A stretch of DNA of 57,506 nt from Ammonifex sp. (GCA_020725605.1 DYER01000080.1:1-57506), one strand, 5' to 3'; counted from the first letter of the stretch, positions 1-9,953 are shown. The notes: generated by a model not told the origin, from the letters alone. Numbers and translations: made by a program.

Positions 1-34
<34 letters not shown>

Positions 35-61
35 GGAAAATCAAGGCCTGAGGGCCTTTGT

Positions 62-88
62 GGGCGGTTTTGAGGCGCCGCCCTTTTT
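62..88 (+). terminator. Rho-independent terminator downstream of the tRNA
   Basis: GGGCGG-N10-CCGCCC followed by TTTTT. Confidence 0.6.
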
Positions 89-249
89 GCTTCTTTTGGG
101 CGGGTCGCCGCCCACTTGCCGCCCGGTGTGCTGCGGGTGGACCGGCGCCGGCCGGGAGAAGATGGTAGCCAATGGCTATCATCTGCAGCCGGTGGCGGTC
201 CCCGCGGACTTCACGGCGCCAGCACCCGCAGGCAGGCAGGCGTCCACCA

Positions 250-1790
250 CATCCGGGTCGTAGAGGGTGCCGCGACCGCGCCGGATTTCCCCAGGGCCGC
301 CTCCGGGGTGTGGGCGGGCCGGTAGGGCCGGTGGGAGGTCACGGCGTCTACCACCTCGGCCGCGGCCGGGATGCGCGCCGCCAGGAGTATGGGGGCCTGC
401 CAGTCCGTCCGGGTAGCCGGAGCCGTTCAATCGCTCGTGGTGCTGCCGCACGATGGCGGCCACCGGGCCGCCGAAGGCGATGTCCCGCAGCACCTCGTAG
501 GCGGTGACCGGGTGGAGCTTCAGGGCCATTTCGGGGTGTGAGGGGGCCGGGTTTGTAGAGGATGGCGGCGGGAATGGTGGTCTTACCGACGTCGTGGAGG
601 TAGCCGGCGATGCGGATGGCATCCACCGCGTTCTCGGGGAGGCCCATCTCCCGGGCGATGGTACAGGCCAGCTCCGCCACCCGCTGCTGGTGGCCTGCGG
701 TGTAGGGATCGCGCAGTTCTGCAAGTCGGGCCACGGCGCGTACGCTGTCCTCCAGGGCCCTTTCGAGCCTCTGCTTGGCCTCCTGCAGTTCCCGCTGCGC
801 CCGGCGGCGTTCCGTCTCGTCACGGAAGACCAGTACCACGCCGAGCATGTTCCCGCCGGGGCCGCGGATGGGCGCCGCGCTGTCCGCGACGGGGATGCGC
901 CTCCCGTCACGCGCAATGAGGACCGTGTGGTTGCCCAGCCCCACTACGGCGCCTTCCCGCAGTACCCGCGCCACCGGGTTCTCCACCGGGCGGCCCGTTA
1001 ACTCGCTTACGATGCGGAATATGTCGCCGAGGGGGCGGCCCAGGGCCTCTTGCGCCGGCCACCCGGTGAGCTGTCCGGCCACCGGATTCACGAAGGTGAT
1101 TTTACCGGCCGGGTCCGTGCAGATGACGGCGTCGCCGATGCTGGCCAGGGTCACGCGGAACCGCTCGCGCGCTTCCTCCAGGCGTGCCTGGGGCTCTTTG
1201 GGGACCGTAATGTCGCGCACGACGGCCAGCAGGGGATTCCGGCCGCCGATGGTGGCTCGCTTCAGGTTCACCTCCACCCAGAACAGGCGCCCCTGGCGGT
1301 CGCGGGCCAGCCACTCGAAAACCTGGGGCTCGCCCGCGGCGGCCTTTTTGATCCAGGCCAGGGTCTCCCGCTGGGTGTAGGGCGGTACGCCCGCGCTCAG
1401 GTCCTCCACCGTGAGCCCGCGCGCCTCTTCCGCGGTGTAGCCGTACATCTCGGTCATCTTCGGGTTGACGTCCAGGATGCGGCCGGTTTTCCGGGTCGTG
1501 CACGAAAATGGCGTCGTTGGCGGCCTCGAAGATGGCCCGGTAGTAGGCCTCCCCCATGCCCAGGGCCTCTTTCTTCCTGTTTAGCTCCGTGATATCCATC
1601 AGGGAAGGCCACACTGCGCCTGGTGCCCGGGATGACGTTGGTGGTGATCCGCACGTTCCTCACTTCGCCGTTCGCGCTGACGAAGCGAACTCGTACCAAC
1701 GGGGCGCGGACGCGGGGTCCAGCCGGCGCAGGCGGTTCTCGCGCATGCGCGGGAGGTCGTCCGGATGCACGAACTGGGTCCAGCTCCATG
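250..1790 (-). pseudogene. Decayed multi-PAS / HD-GYP sensor protein
   Basis: PAS motifs and an HD-GYP segment (ELRDPYTAGHQQRVAELA, LHDVGKTTIPAAILYKPG, HHERLNGSGYPDGL) spread over at least three frames; 5' end missing. Confidence 0.75.
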
Positions 1791-2623
1791 GCCGGAACCA
1801 TAATGGTGAAATGGATGTTCGCCTTCGTGAGTTGCTGCAAGAGCAGCGGCACGTTGATGGGGTGGTGCAACACCAGGGTCCCGCCCGAAAGAATCCAGGG
1901 TACGTAGTTCACCCCCACCGCCGTCATGTTGACCAGGGGGGCCACGCAGAGGATCCGGTCTCCCTCGCGCACCCTGCAGGTGCGGAGCACCATCCCGCCG
2001 CCGAAAAACCAGTTGTTGTGGGTCAGGGGGCAACCCTTCGGCTCGGCTTCCGTGCCCGAGGTCCAGCATATGGTAAACACGTCGTTGGCATCGACCCGAA
2101 CCCCCGCCAGTAGCTCGGGGCGGGCTCGCCTTCGGCCATCAGGCCAAGTTCTTCGAGGGATATGAGCTGCTCGAACCCCGGCTTCCTGCCATCTCCAGGT
2201 AGCCGAAATCCTTAAAGCGTTCCGGCGCTACGTAGAACCGAGCCTCGGTGAGGCGGGCTACGTAGCCCACGTCCCTATCCCGCCACTGCCAGGGCAAAGG
2301 CGAAATAATGCCGCCCGCCCTGCCAACCGCAAGGTAGAGCATGGCCAGTTCCCAGAGGTTGGGCAACTGCGCCGCCACGATTTCGTCCTTGCGCAAACCG
2401 CGCCGTAACAGTGCGCTGGCAACGGCCTACGGCCCGTCCCAGCTCTTCGTAAGTCAGGGTACGCGGTGGGGTGCCTACCAGCTCGGGCCGGTCGGGAGGG
2501 TCCTCCACCGCCACCCGCGACGGGTGTAACGCGCAGTTCTCCCGAAATTTATCCAGCAGGGTACGGTGGCCCCAGTACCCCCTGCCGGTGTATTCCCGGA
2601 TCAGGGCCTCGGAGTGAAGAATC
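1785..2623 (-). pseudogene. Decayed, 3'-truncated acyl-CoA synthetase (AMP-binding)
   Basis: MILHSEALIREYTGRGYWGHRTLLDKFRENCALHPSRVAVE, IVAAQLPNLWELAMLYLAVGRAGGI and WTSGTEAEPKGCPLTHNN lie in different frames; the C-terminal half is absent. Confidence 0.75.
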
Positions 2624-2653
2624 ATGGCCTTCGCCCCTTCCCGTGGGGTAATC

Positions 2654-4315
2654 TCAAGCCCTGGAAAAGTAATCCCGGTATTTCTCGCGGATCGTGCGCT
2701 TGGAGAACTTGCCCACGCTGGTCTTGGGGATCTCGTCCACGAACAGGACGTCGTCGGGGAGCTGCCACTTGGCAAATCGGGGCCTGATGAAGTCGATGAT
2801 CTCCTCCCTGGTGACCTTGTCCCGGAATCCTTCCCGTGGCACCACCAGTGCCAGGGGCCGCTCCTCCCACTTGGGATGGGGCAGGCCCACCACCACGGCC
2901 TCCAGGACCGCGGGGTGGGCCATGATGGCGTTCTCCAGGTCGATGGAGGAGATCCACTCCCCGCCGCTCTTGATGAGGTCCTTGAAGCGGTCGGTGATCT
3001 TGACGTATCCGTTCTCGTCCAGGGTGGCCGCGTCCCCGCTCCTCCAGTAGCCGTCCACAAAGGACTCGGCGGTACGCGGGTCGTTGTAATAGCTGGTGGT
3101 GATCCAGGGGCCCCTGATGAGCAGTTCCCCCACCGTTTGACCGTCGGCCGGCACCTCGCGGCCCCCGGCCCCCACGACCCTGATGTCCAGGCCGGCCACG
3201 GGCAGGCCCTGCTTGCGCCGCAGGTCCCACTTTTCCTCGTCGGACAGCCCCGCCAGGGAAGGCTTGAGGCGATTGCAGAGCACCAGGGGCGTGGTTTCGG
3301 TGGCGCCGTAGGCGTGGATGACCTCGGCACCGTATTCCGCGTAGCCCTTCATCATGGCCAGGGGCGGCTCGCTCGCCCCGGAGAGCATGCGCAGCCCTTT
3401 GAAATCCGGCTTCTTATCCAGTTTTCTTATGTACTCCAGCATGGGCATGAAAATGGCGGGCGCGCCGGCCGTGACCGTCACCTTTTCCGAAAGCAGCAGG
3501 TCCACGAGCGGGGCGGGGTTGTCGGCTGCGTACCGGCCCGGGAAGACCAGCTTGGCCCCGGTAAGGGGGGCGGCGAAGAACAGGCCCCAGCCCTGGGCGT
3601 GGAACATGGGCACGATCTGCATGACCACGTCCCGGTAGCAGATTTCGGCCGCCATGGCGATGGCCAGGGTATGGAGGTAGATGCACCTGTGCGAGTAGTA
3701 GACCCCCTTGGGCATGCCGGTGGTCCCGGAGGTATAGCAGGCACTGTAGGCGGACCTTTCGTCAACCATCGGCCAGTCGTAGGTCTCGTCGGCCTCGCGG
3801 AGCAGTTCCTCGTAGGTATAAAGGGGGGCCAATTTGGTCTTGACCTCGGAGAGTTCCCGATCCGTAATCACCACGTAGCCCTCCACGGTCTTCAGTTCGC
3901 CGGCAATGGGCTCGATGACGGGGATCAGATCCTCGCACACGAAGACCAGTTTGGCCTCGCTGTGGTTGATGACGTAGGCCCGCTCGGCTAAGGAAATGCG
4001 CGGGTTGAGCTGCAGGAGCACGGCCCCCATGCCCGAAACCGCGAAGTAGAGTTCGAAGTACCGGTAGGTGTTCCAGTCCAGGGCGCCGATGCGGTCGCCT
4101 GGCTTGACGCCCAGGCGGGTCAGAGCATTGGCAAGCCTCTGGACCCGGCGGTAGCACTCCCGGTAGTCGTAGCGGAAAAGGCTTCCGTCCGAGCGGCGGG
4201 AAACGATCTCGACCTCCGGAAAGGTGCGGGCCGCGTGCCGCAGCAGCGTGATGGTGTTCAGCTGGTAGTCGTCCCCGGTTGTGGCGGGAAAGCCCCGAAT
4301 AATCTCGTTTCCCAT
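2654..4315 (-). CDS. Long/medium-chain fatty-acid--CoA ligase (AMP-binding enzyme)
   Basis: YTSGTTGMPKGVYYSHR, GATETTPL, YWRSGDAATLDENGYVKITDRFKDLIKSGGEWIS, KTSVGKFSKRTIR; start MGNEIIRGF with GGAGGGA RBS. Confidence 0.93.
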   Translation of the reverse strand: MGNEIIRGFPATTGDDYQLNTITLLRHAARTFPEVEIVSRRSDGSLFRYDYRECYRRVQRLANALTRLGVKPGDRIGALDWNTYRYFELYFAVSGMGAVLLQLNPRISLAERAYVINHSEAKLVFVCEDLIPVIEPIAGELKTVEGYVVITDRELSEVKTKLAPLYTYEELLREADETYDWPMVDERSAYSACYTSGTTGMPKGVYYSHRCIYLHTLAIAMAAEICYRDVVMQIVPMFHAQGWGLFFAAPLTGAKLVFPGRYAADNPAPLVDLLLSEKVTVTAGAPAIFMPMLEYIRKLDKKPDFKGLRMLSGASEPPLAMMKGYAEYGAEVIHAYGATETTPLVLCNRLKPSLAGLSDEEKWDLRRKQGLPVAGLDIRVVGAGGREVPADGQTVGELLIRGPWITTSYYNDPRTAESFVDGYWRSGDAATLDENGYVKITDRFKDLIKSGGEWISSIDLENAIMAHPAVLEAVVVGLPHPKWEERPLALVVPREGFRDKVTREEIIDFIRPRFAKWQLPDDVLFVDEIPKTSVGKFSKRTIREKYRDYFSRA

Positions 4316-4368
4316 AGATGAGTCCCTCCTTTTTTTGAAAACATGCACAATTCTCCCCGACCGTTTAA

Positions 4369-4384
4369 GCAAGATATATACCAG
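4369..4384 (-). promoter_or_regulatory. Putative sigma-54 (-24/-12) promoter for the acyl-CoA ligase
   Basis: Minus strand TGGTATATATCTTGCTT: GG-N10-GC spacing, about 43 nt from predicted TSS to ATG at 4315; adjacent divergent gene is a sigma-54 activator. Confidence 0.6.
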
Positions 4385-4584
4385 GCGTGGTGTGGTACCG
4401 ATCGGCGGGCCGGGCGCCAGCAATGAGGCCCGAAAAATGTCGTCTCCGGGGGCGTCTACACAAGTTGACAATCTGTACCGTTTTCGCTACGTAGTGTCCT
4501 GCCCGGCCTGCGGAAATGTAACGCCGGGCAAACCGCGCTTGTCCCTCCCGGCGGCCCGTGTTAAAATTGTGAAGGGGGGTTCAC

Positions 4585-6690
4585 TTGCTGCTTCGAGACA
4601 TCATTACCAAGGAAATGTACTGGTTGCAACCGAACGACACCCTGGGGCGTGCCGTAAGCCTTTTCCGCGAATCAAAAATCGATACCTTGCCCGTGCTGGA
4701 CGAGGACTTGCGGCTGTACGGCGTTTTTACCCGTTCCTCCCTTTACGACGCCCTGCTGGCCGGTGCTTCCCTCCAGGATTCGATTGCCCCCCGCGTGATC
4801 CGGGACCCGGTGACGGTGCCTGCGGAGATCTCCTACGAGGAACTCACCCACATGGTGCGCGAGAGCCCCGTGGGGACGGCCCCTGTGGTGGACGCCGAAC
4901 GCCGGGTGGTCGGCATTCTGACCAAACAGGATATGGTCATGGCCGCGCTGCGCCAGGCGGACCTCCTGAACGCCCAGCTGAGGGCCACCCTCAACGCCAT
5001 GCACAACGGCCTCATCGCCGTGGACGGCAGCGAGCGCATTACCGTGGTCAACGCCGGGGCCGAAAGGATCTTCGGCATCTGCGCCGCGGACTGCGTGGGG
5101 CGGCCGCTCTCGTCCGTCTTCCCGGGACTGGATCTGGGGAGCGTGCTGGTGCACAAGACCCCCCGGGTCGGATTCAAGTACATCTTCGGTACCGCGGTGA
5201 CCGTGGTCAACGCGGCCCCCATCACCAACAGCGGCCTGGCCGAGGGCGCGGTGGCCGTATTTCAGGACCTCACCGAACTCGAACAGATCGCCAAAGAACT
5301 GGAGACCGTGCGGGCCCTGAACGAAACCCTCCACACCGTACTGAACATCATCTACGACGGTCTGGTGGTGGTGGACCAGCAGGGCCGCATTACACTCATC
5401 AATCGCCAGTTCCGCGAATTCCTGCAGAGGTCTCCGGAAGAACTCCTCGGCCGCCATGTCACCGAGGTCCTGCCCACCAGCCGACTCCACATCGTGGCCC
5501 GCACCGGTGTGCCGGAAATAAGCGACATTCAGAACATTATGGGCCGCCACTTTATCGTTACCCGCCTCCCCATCGTCAAGGACGGTCAGGTGGTGGGGGC
5601 TGTGGGCAAGGTGACCCTCCCCAAACTGGAGGAGATCCAGGAACTGGCCCGCCGCCTCAGCAGCCTGCGCCATAAGGTGGCCTATTACCAGGAGAAGACC
5701 GCCCGGCCCGGCATGGCGGCCTACACCTTCGACAGCATCATCACGCGCAGTCCGAAAATGACGGCTTTAAAAGAAGAGGCCCTGCGAGTGGCCGGCACCT
5801 TATCGACGGTACTCATTGAGGGCGAGAGCGGCACGGGCAAGGAGCTCTTCGCCCACGCCATCCACCTGGCCAGCCCGCGCCGGCACGGCCCGTTTATTAA
5901 GATCAACTGCGCCGCCATTCCCGAGGGCCTGCTGGAATCGGAGCTTTTCGGCTACGCCCCGGGGGCCTTCACCGGGGCCCACAAGAACGGCAAGCCGGGC
6001 CGCTTCGAGCTGGCCAACGGGGGCACCATTTTTCTGGACGAGGTCGGGGACATGCCCCTGGCGCTGCAGGCCAAGGTTTTGCGGGTGCTGCAGGACCGGG
6101 AGTTCGAGCGGGTGGGCAGCACCAAGACCGTGCGCGTGGACGTACGTATCGTCGCCGCCACCAACCGCAACCTGGAGGAGGCCGTGGCCCGGGGCGCTTT
6201 TCGGGAGGACCTGTACTGGCGCCTCAACGTCATCGCCCTCAAGATTCCGCCGCTGCGGGAAAGGCCCGAGGACATCGAGGTTCTCGTGGCCGCCTTCATC
6301 GAAAAGTTCAACCGTATCCTGAAGACCAACGTGCAGGGCATTACGGACCAGGCCCTGGAGATCCTTCGTATGCACTCCTGGCCCGGCAACGTGCGCGAAC
6401 TGGAAAACGCCATCGAGCGGGCCTGCAACTTCGCCTGGGAGGGGTACATCGAGCCCAGGCACCTCCCCCCTTACCTGACGGCGATGTCCCGAAGTAACGG
6501 CGCTGTGGCGCACGACGCCGCGGGGCCGCCGGCAGGACGCTACCGGGAGAAACTGGCCAGTGCCGAGCGGGACATCATCCTGTCGGCCCTGGCCGCGGCG
6601 GGCGGCAACAAGACCAAGGCCGCGCGCCTGCTGAACATCAGCCGCTCCCGCCTCTACGAAAAGATGAAAAGACTGCACATCCCCACGTAA
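4585..6690 (+). CDS. Sigma-54-dependent transcriptional activator with N-terminal CBS pair, PAS domains, AAA+ and Fis-type HTH
   Basis: CBS-like N-terminus, GESGTGKELFAHAIH Walker A, GAFTGA loop, C-terminal NKTKAARLLNISRSRLYEKMKRL HTH; TTG start. Confidence 0.93.
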   Translation: MLLRDIITKEMYWLQPNDTLGRAVSLFRESKIDTLPVLDEDLRLYGVFTRSSLYDALLAGASLQDSIAPRVIRDPVTVPAEISYEELTHMVRESPVGTAPVVDAERRVVGILTKQDMVMAALRQADLLNAQLRATLNAMHNGLIAVDGSERITVVNAGAERIFGICAADCVGRPLSSVFPGLDLGSVLVHKTPRVGFKYIFGTAVTVVNAAPITNSGLAEGAVAVFQDLTELEQIAKELETVRALNETLHTVLNIIYDGLVVVDQQGRITLINRQFREFLQRSPEELLGRHVTEVLPTSRLHIVARTGVPEISDIQNIMGRHFIVTRLPIVKDGQVVGAVGKVTLPKLEEIQELARRLSSLRHKVAYYQEKTARPGMAAYTFDSIITRSPKMTALKEEALRVAGTLSTVLIEGESGTGKELFAHAIHLASPRRHGPFIKINCAAIPEGLLESELFGYAPGAFTGAHKNGKPGRFELANGGTIFLDEVGDMPLALQAKVLRVLQDREFERVGSTKTVRVDVRIVAATNRNLEEAVARGAFREDLYWRLNVIALKIPPLRERPEDIEVLVAAFIEKFNRILKTNVQGITDQALEILRMHSWPGNVRELENAIERACNFAWEGYIEPRHLPPYLTAMSRSNGAVAHDAAGPPAGRYREKLASAERDIILSALAAAGGNKTKAARLLNISRSRLYEKMKRLHIPT

Positions 6691-6725
6691 AGGCTTCGGC
6701 GGCACGGCGCCGAGGCCTTTTTCCT
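6690..6725 (+). terminator. Rho-independent terminator after the sigma-54 activator
   Basis: AAGGCTTCGGCG-GCACGG-CGCCGAGGCCTTTTTCC. Confidence 0.7.
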
Positions 6726-6928
6726 TTCCCGCCGGCCCCCCGCACCGTGCATCCGGGGGCGCCGTCGCCTCGGACCGCAATACGCCGCTGAGGCCCCGGC
6801 CGCGGCCGGAGCAACAAACCAAGGCCGCGCGCACCGACAGCGGCCGGTCGCGGCTTTGCGGGAGAATGACAGGGTGAGGGGCCCTTGACGAGCGACGTCG
6901 AGGCCCTTTTTGGTTCCCGCTCCCCTGC

Positions 6929-6944
6929 TGGCACGAACCTTGCA
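6929..6944 (+). promoter_or_regulatory. Sigma-54 promoter, full consensus match
   Basis: TGGCACG-AACC-TTGCA (GG-N10-GC) upstream of the beta-oxidation-like operon. Confidence 0.85.
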
Positions 6945-7069
6945 TTGTATCGGTCCACCGAGGAATCTGCCGCGTACTGCTGGTGGGAGCCCCGGCGTTG
7001 TGCCTTGCGGGACAGGCGGCAGCGTACCATATCCGGGACGGCAAATTTCTTTGCGGGAGGGAGTCCCAA

Positions 7070-7343
7070 GCTGCGTCCGACCATCGGCTCGGTGTTCGAC
7101 AACGTGGTCCGGCGCTACCCCAACCGGGAAGTACTGGTGTGCCTGAAAACGGGCCGGCGCCCGATCTGGGGAAGTGGGCCGCCGAGGCCATGCGTGCGGG
7201 CGGTGCGTTGCTGCGAACGGGCGGTACGAGACGGGGCCGCCACGCCCCGGTCCGTTCGGGATTCGGGACGGTGGCGCGTTTTCCGGACGCAGACGCCTGC
7301 CGGCAAGGTCAGGAAATACGAACTCCGCCGGGTCGCAAGGTAG
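7070..7343 (+). pseudogene. Internally deleted acyl-CoA synthetase remnant
   Basis: N-terminal motif RPTIGSVFDNVVRRYPNREVLV and C-terminal motif TPAGKVRKYELRR lie about 60 codons apart; the rest is missing or frameshifted. Confidence 0.75.
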
Positions 7344-7386
7344 GTCCGGCGGATTGGGCCGATTCCTTACAAGGAGGCGATGCCGT

Positions 7387-8205
7387 ATGGGTATGCTGGA
7401 CGGCAAGGTGGCCGTCATCACGGGGTCCGGCCGGGGCATCGGCCGCGCCGCGGTCCTGATGATGGCCGCGGAGGGGGCCGCCGTGGTGGTCAACGATCTG
7501 GACGAGGCCCCGGCCCTGGGGGTGGTGGAAGAGATCAAGAAGGCCGGAGGGAGGGCCGTGGCCTGTGCGGGCAGCGTGACGGACCCCGCGATGCCGGACA
7601 GGCTGGTGCGCGCGGCAATCGACAACTTCGGGGCCCTGCACATCCTGGTGAACAACGCCGGGTACACCTGGGACGGCATGCTCCACAAGATGACGGACGA
7701 GCAGTGGCAGGCCATGCTGGACGTGCACGTGACCGCGGCCTTCCGGCTGATCCGGGCCGCGGCCCCCTACATGAGGGATGCGGCCAAGGCGGAAATGGAG
7801 GCCGGACAAAGGGTGACGCGCAAGATCGTCAACGTCATGTCCATTGCCGGCACCATGGGCAACGCGGGCCAGGCCAACTACTCGGCCGCCAAGGCGGCCC
7901 TGGGCGGCCTGACCAAGACGGTGGCCCGGGAGTGGGGCCGCTTCAACATCAACTGCAACGCCGTGGCCTTCGGGTTCATCGAGACCCGCCTGACCGACGA
8001 GAAGGAGAAGGGAGAGACCCTCATGGACGGGAAGGTGGCCATCGGGATACCCAGGGTGCAGCGGGAGGCCTTTATCAAGACCATTCCCCTGGGCCGGGCC
8101 GGTACCCCGGAGGAGGCCGCGCGGGGAATCCTGTTTCTGGTCTCGCCCTGGTCCGACTACGTCACGGGTCACATCCTGCACGTGGACGGCGGCCTGGACA
8201 TGTAA
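7387..8205 (+). CDS. SDR-family 3-hydroxyacyl dehydrogenase / 3-oxoacyl reductase
   Basis: TGSGRGIGRA, NNAG, YSAAKAAL; ATGGGTATGCTGGAC start. Confidence 0.9.
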   Translation: MGMLDGKVAVITGSGRGIGRAAVLMMAAEGAAVVVNDLDEAPALGVVEEIKKAGGRAVACAGSVTDPAMPDRLVRAAIDNFGALHILVNNAGYTWDGMLHKMTDEQWQAMLDVHVTAAFRLIRAAAPYMRDAAKAEMEAGQRVTRKIVNVMSIAGTMGNAGQANYSAAKAALGGLTKTVAREWGRFNINCNAVAFGFIETRLTDEKEKGETLMDGKVAIGIPRVQREAFIKTIPLGRAGTPEEAARGILFLVSPWSDYVTGHILHVDGGLDM

Positions 8206-8220
8206 AAGGGGGCGAGGGAA

Positions 8221-9372
8221 TTGGCGCACTGGCTTTTCGGGGAAGAGCACGAGGCCCTGCGCAGGACGGTGCGGAGCTTCGTGCAAAAGGAACTGGTGCC
8301 GCACCTGGAGCGGTGGGAGGAATCCCAGGAAATCCCGCGGAGCGTTTTCCGCCGCTGCGGGGAACTGGGCTTCTTCGGCCTGAAGTTCCCGGAGGAGTAC
8401 GGCGGGCAGGGCGGCGACTACCTGGCCTCGGCCGTGTTTAAGGAGGAGGTGGCGCGCGGCGGCTCGGTGGGTCTCGCCGGGGCCCTGGGGGTACACTCCG
8501 GCGTGGCCCTGCCTCCCATCTTCAAGTTCGGCACCGGGGAGCAGAGGCGGCGTTTCCTGGTGCCGGGCATTGCCGGTGAAAAGGTGGGTGCCCTGGCGGT
8601 CACCGAGCCGAACGCCGGCTCCGACGTGGCCTCCATCCAGACCACGGCCCGGCGCGACGGAGACTCGTACGTTCTCAACGGGAGCAAGATCTTCATCACC
8701 AACGGCGTGTACGCCGACTTTGTGCTGGTGGCGGCCAAGACCGACCCCGCGGCGGGGCACCGGGGCATCAGCCTCTTCCTGGTGGAGCGCGGGACCCCCG
8801 GCTTCAGCGTGGGCCGCAAGCTGGCCAAGGCCGGCATGCTGTGCTCCGACACCGGGTACCTGATCTTCGAGGACTGCCGGGTGCCTGCGGAAAACCTGCT
8901 GGGGGAAGAGAACCGCGGCTTCTACCTCATCATGGACGGCTTCCAGTGGGAGCGCCTGATGATGGCCCTGGTCTCCGTGGGCGTGGCCGAGGTGGCCCTC
9001 GAGCAGGCGGTCGGTTACGTCCGCTCCCGAACCCAGTTCGGCCAGCCCGTGGCCAGGTTCCAGGCCGTGGCCCACCGCCTGGTGGACATGGCCACCCAGC
9101 TGGAAATGATCCGCGGCCTCACCTACCAGGCCCTCTGGCTGTTCGCGCAGGGGAGGCCCTGCCTGAAGGAGGTCTCCATGGCCAAGCTGGCCGCCACCGA
9201 GGCGGCCCACCGCATCGCGGGGGAGGCCCTGCAGTTGCACGGAGGCTACGGCTACATGAGGGAATATCCCATCGAGCGCATCTGGCGTGACACCCGGGTG
9301 GGAACCATCGTGGCCGGGACCTCCGAGATCATGCGGGAGATCGTGGCCCGGGAAATGGAACTGTACCGGTAG
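8221..9372 (+). CDS. Acyl-CoA dehydrogenase
   Basis: ALAVTEPNAGSDVASIQTTA, GSKIFITNG, RTQFGQPVARFQ, ALQLHGGYGYMREYPIERIWRDTRV; TTG start. Confidence 0.93.
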   Translation: MAHWLFGEEHEALRRTVRSFVQKELVPHLERWEESQEIPRSVFRRCGELGFFGLKFPEEYGGQGGDYLASAVFKEEVARGGSVGLAGALGVHSGVALPPIFKFGTGEQRRRFLVPGIAGEKVGALAVTEPNAGSDVASIQTTARRDGDSYVLNGSKIFITNGVYADFVLVAAKTDPAAGHRGISLFLVERGTPGFSVGRKLAKAGMLCSDTGYLIFEDCRVPAENLLGEENRGFYLIMDGFQWERLMMALVSVGVAEVALEQAVGYVRSRTQFGQPVARFQAVAHRLVDMATQLEMIRGLTYQALWLFAQGRPCLKEVSMAKLAATEAAHRIAGEALQLHGGYGYMREYPIERIWRDTRVGTIVAGTSEIMREIVAREMELYR

Positions 9373-9430
9373 TCGGGGCGCGTCCGGCACCGGTGACCAA
9401 AGGCCTACTGTATTTTCGAAAGGGGAGGTT

Positions 9431-9874
9431 TTGTCCGTGCTCGACAGGTATTACGATGAACTCGAAGTGGGCGCCACCTGGCGCTCCCGGGGGCGCACCA
9501 TCACCGAGGCCGACATCGTCATGTTTGCCGCCTTCAGCGGTGACTGGTATCCCCTCCACACCGACAGGGAGTGGGCGGCGAAGACCCAGTTCGGCCAGCG
9601 CATCGCCCACGGACTGCTGGTGCTTTCGGTTTGCTCGGGCCTCTGGAACATCGCCCCCGGCACCGTGGTCGCCTTTTACGGCATCGACAAGCTCCGGTTT
9701 ACGGCCCCCACCTTCATCGGCGATACCATCCACGTGGAACTGGAGGTCCTGGCCAAGGAGGACCGCGGCCCGGACCAGGGCGTGGTCACCTTCCAGATGG
9801 AAGCCAGGAACCAGCGCAACGAGACCGTGATGGTGGCCACCAAGAAGATCCTGATGCGCCGCAAACCCGCGTGA
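9431..9874 (+). CDS. MaoC-family (R)-specific enoyl-CoA hydratase
   Basis: RTITEADIVMFAAFSGDWYPLHTDREWAAKTQFGQRIAHGLL hot-dog signature; TTG start after GGGGAGG. Confidence 0.9.
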   Translation: MSVLDRYYDELEVGATWRSRGRTITEADIVMFAAFSGDWYPLHTDREWAAKTQFGQRIAHGLLVLSVCSGLWNIAPGTVVAFYGIDKLRFTAPTFIGDTIHVELEVLAKEDRGPDQGVVTFQMEARNQRNETVMVATKKILMRRKPA

Positions 9875-9882
9875 AGAGATGC

Positions 9883-9933
9883 GGCCCTGCCGTTCTGGCG
9901 CGCCGCCCGTATGGCGCGGCAGGCGGCAGGGCC
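9883..9933 (+). other. Two-tier inverted repeat between the MaoC and HMGCS-like genes
   Basis: Outer GGCCCTGCCG/CGGCAGGGCC (10 bp perfect), inner CGCGCC/GGCGCG; no T-tract. Confidence 0.6.
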
Positions 9934-9953
9934 CTGCCATGAGGAGGGATTCC

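Noticed and set aside
2275-3330. 351-aa minus-strand ORF as one gene
   Set aside because: First two thirds are an out-of-frame reading of the acyl-CoA ligase (Ser/Pro/Arg-rich); only the C-terminal part from MILHSEALIREYTGRGYW is a real, decayed synthetase start.
7309-9390. 693-aa minus-strand ORF
   Set aside because: Antisense to SDR and acyl-CoA dehydrogenase genes with strong family motifs; no family signature in the antisense translation.
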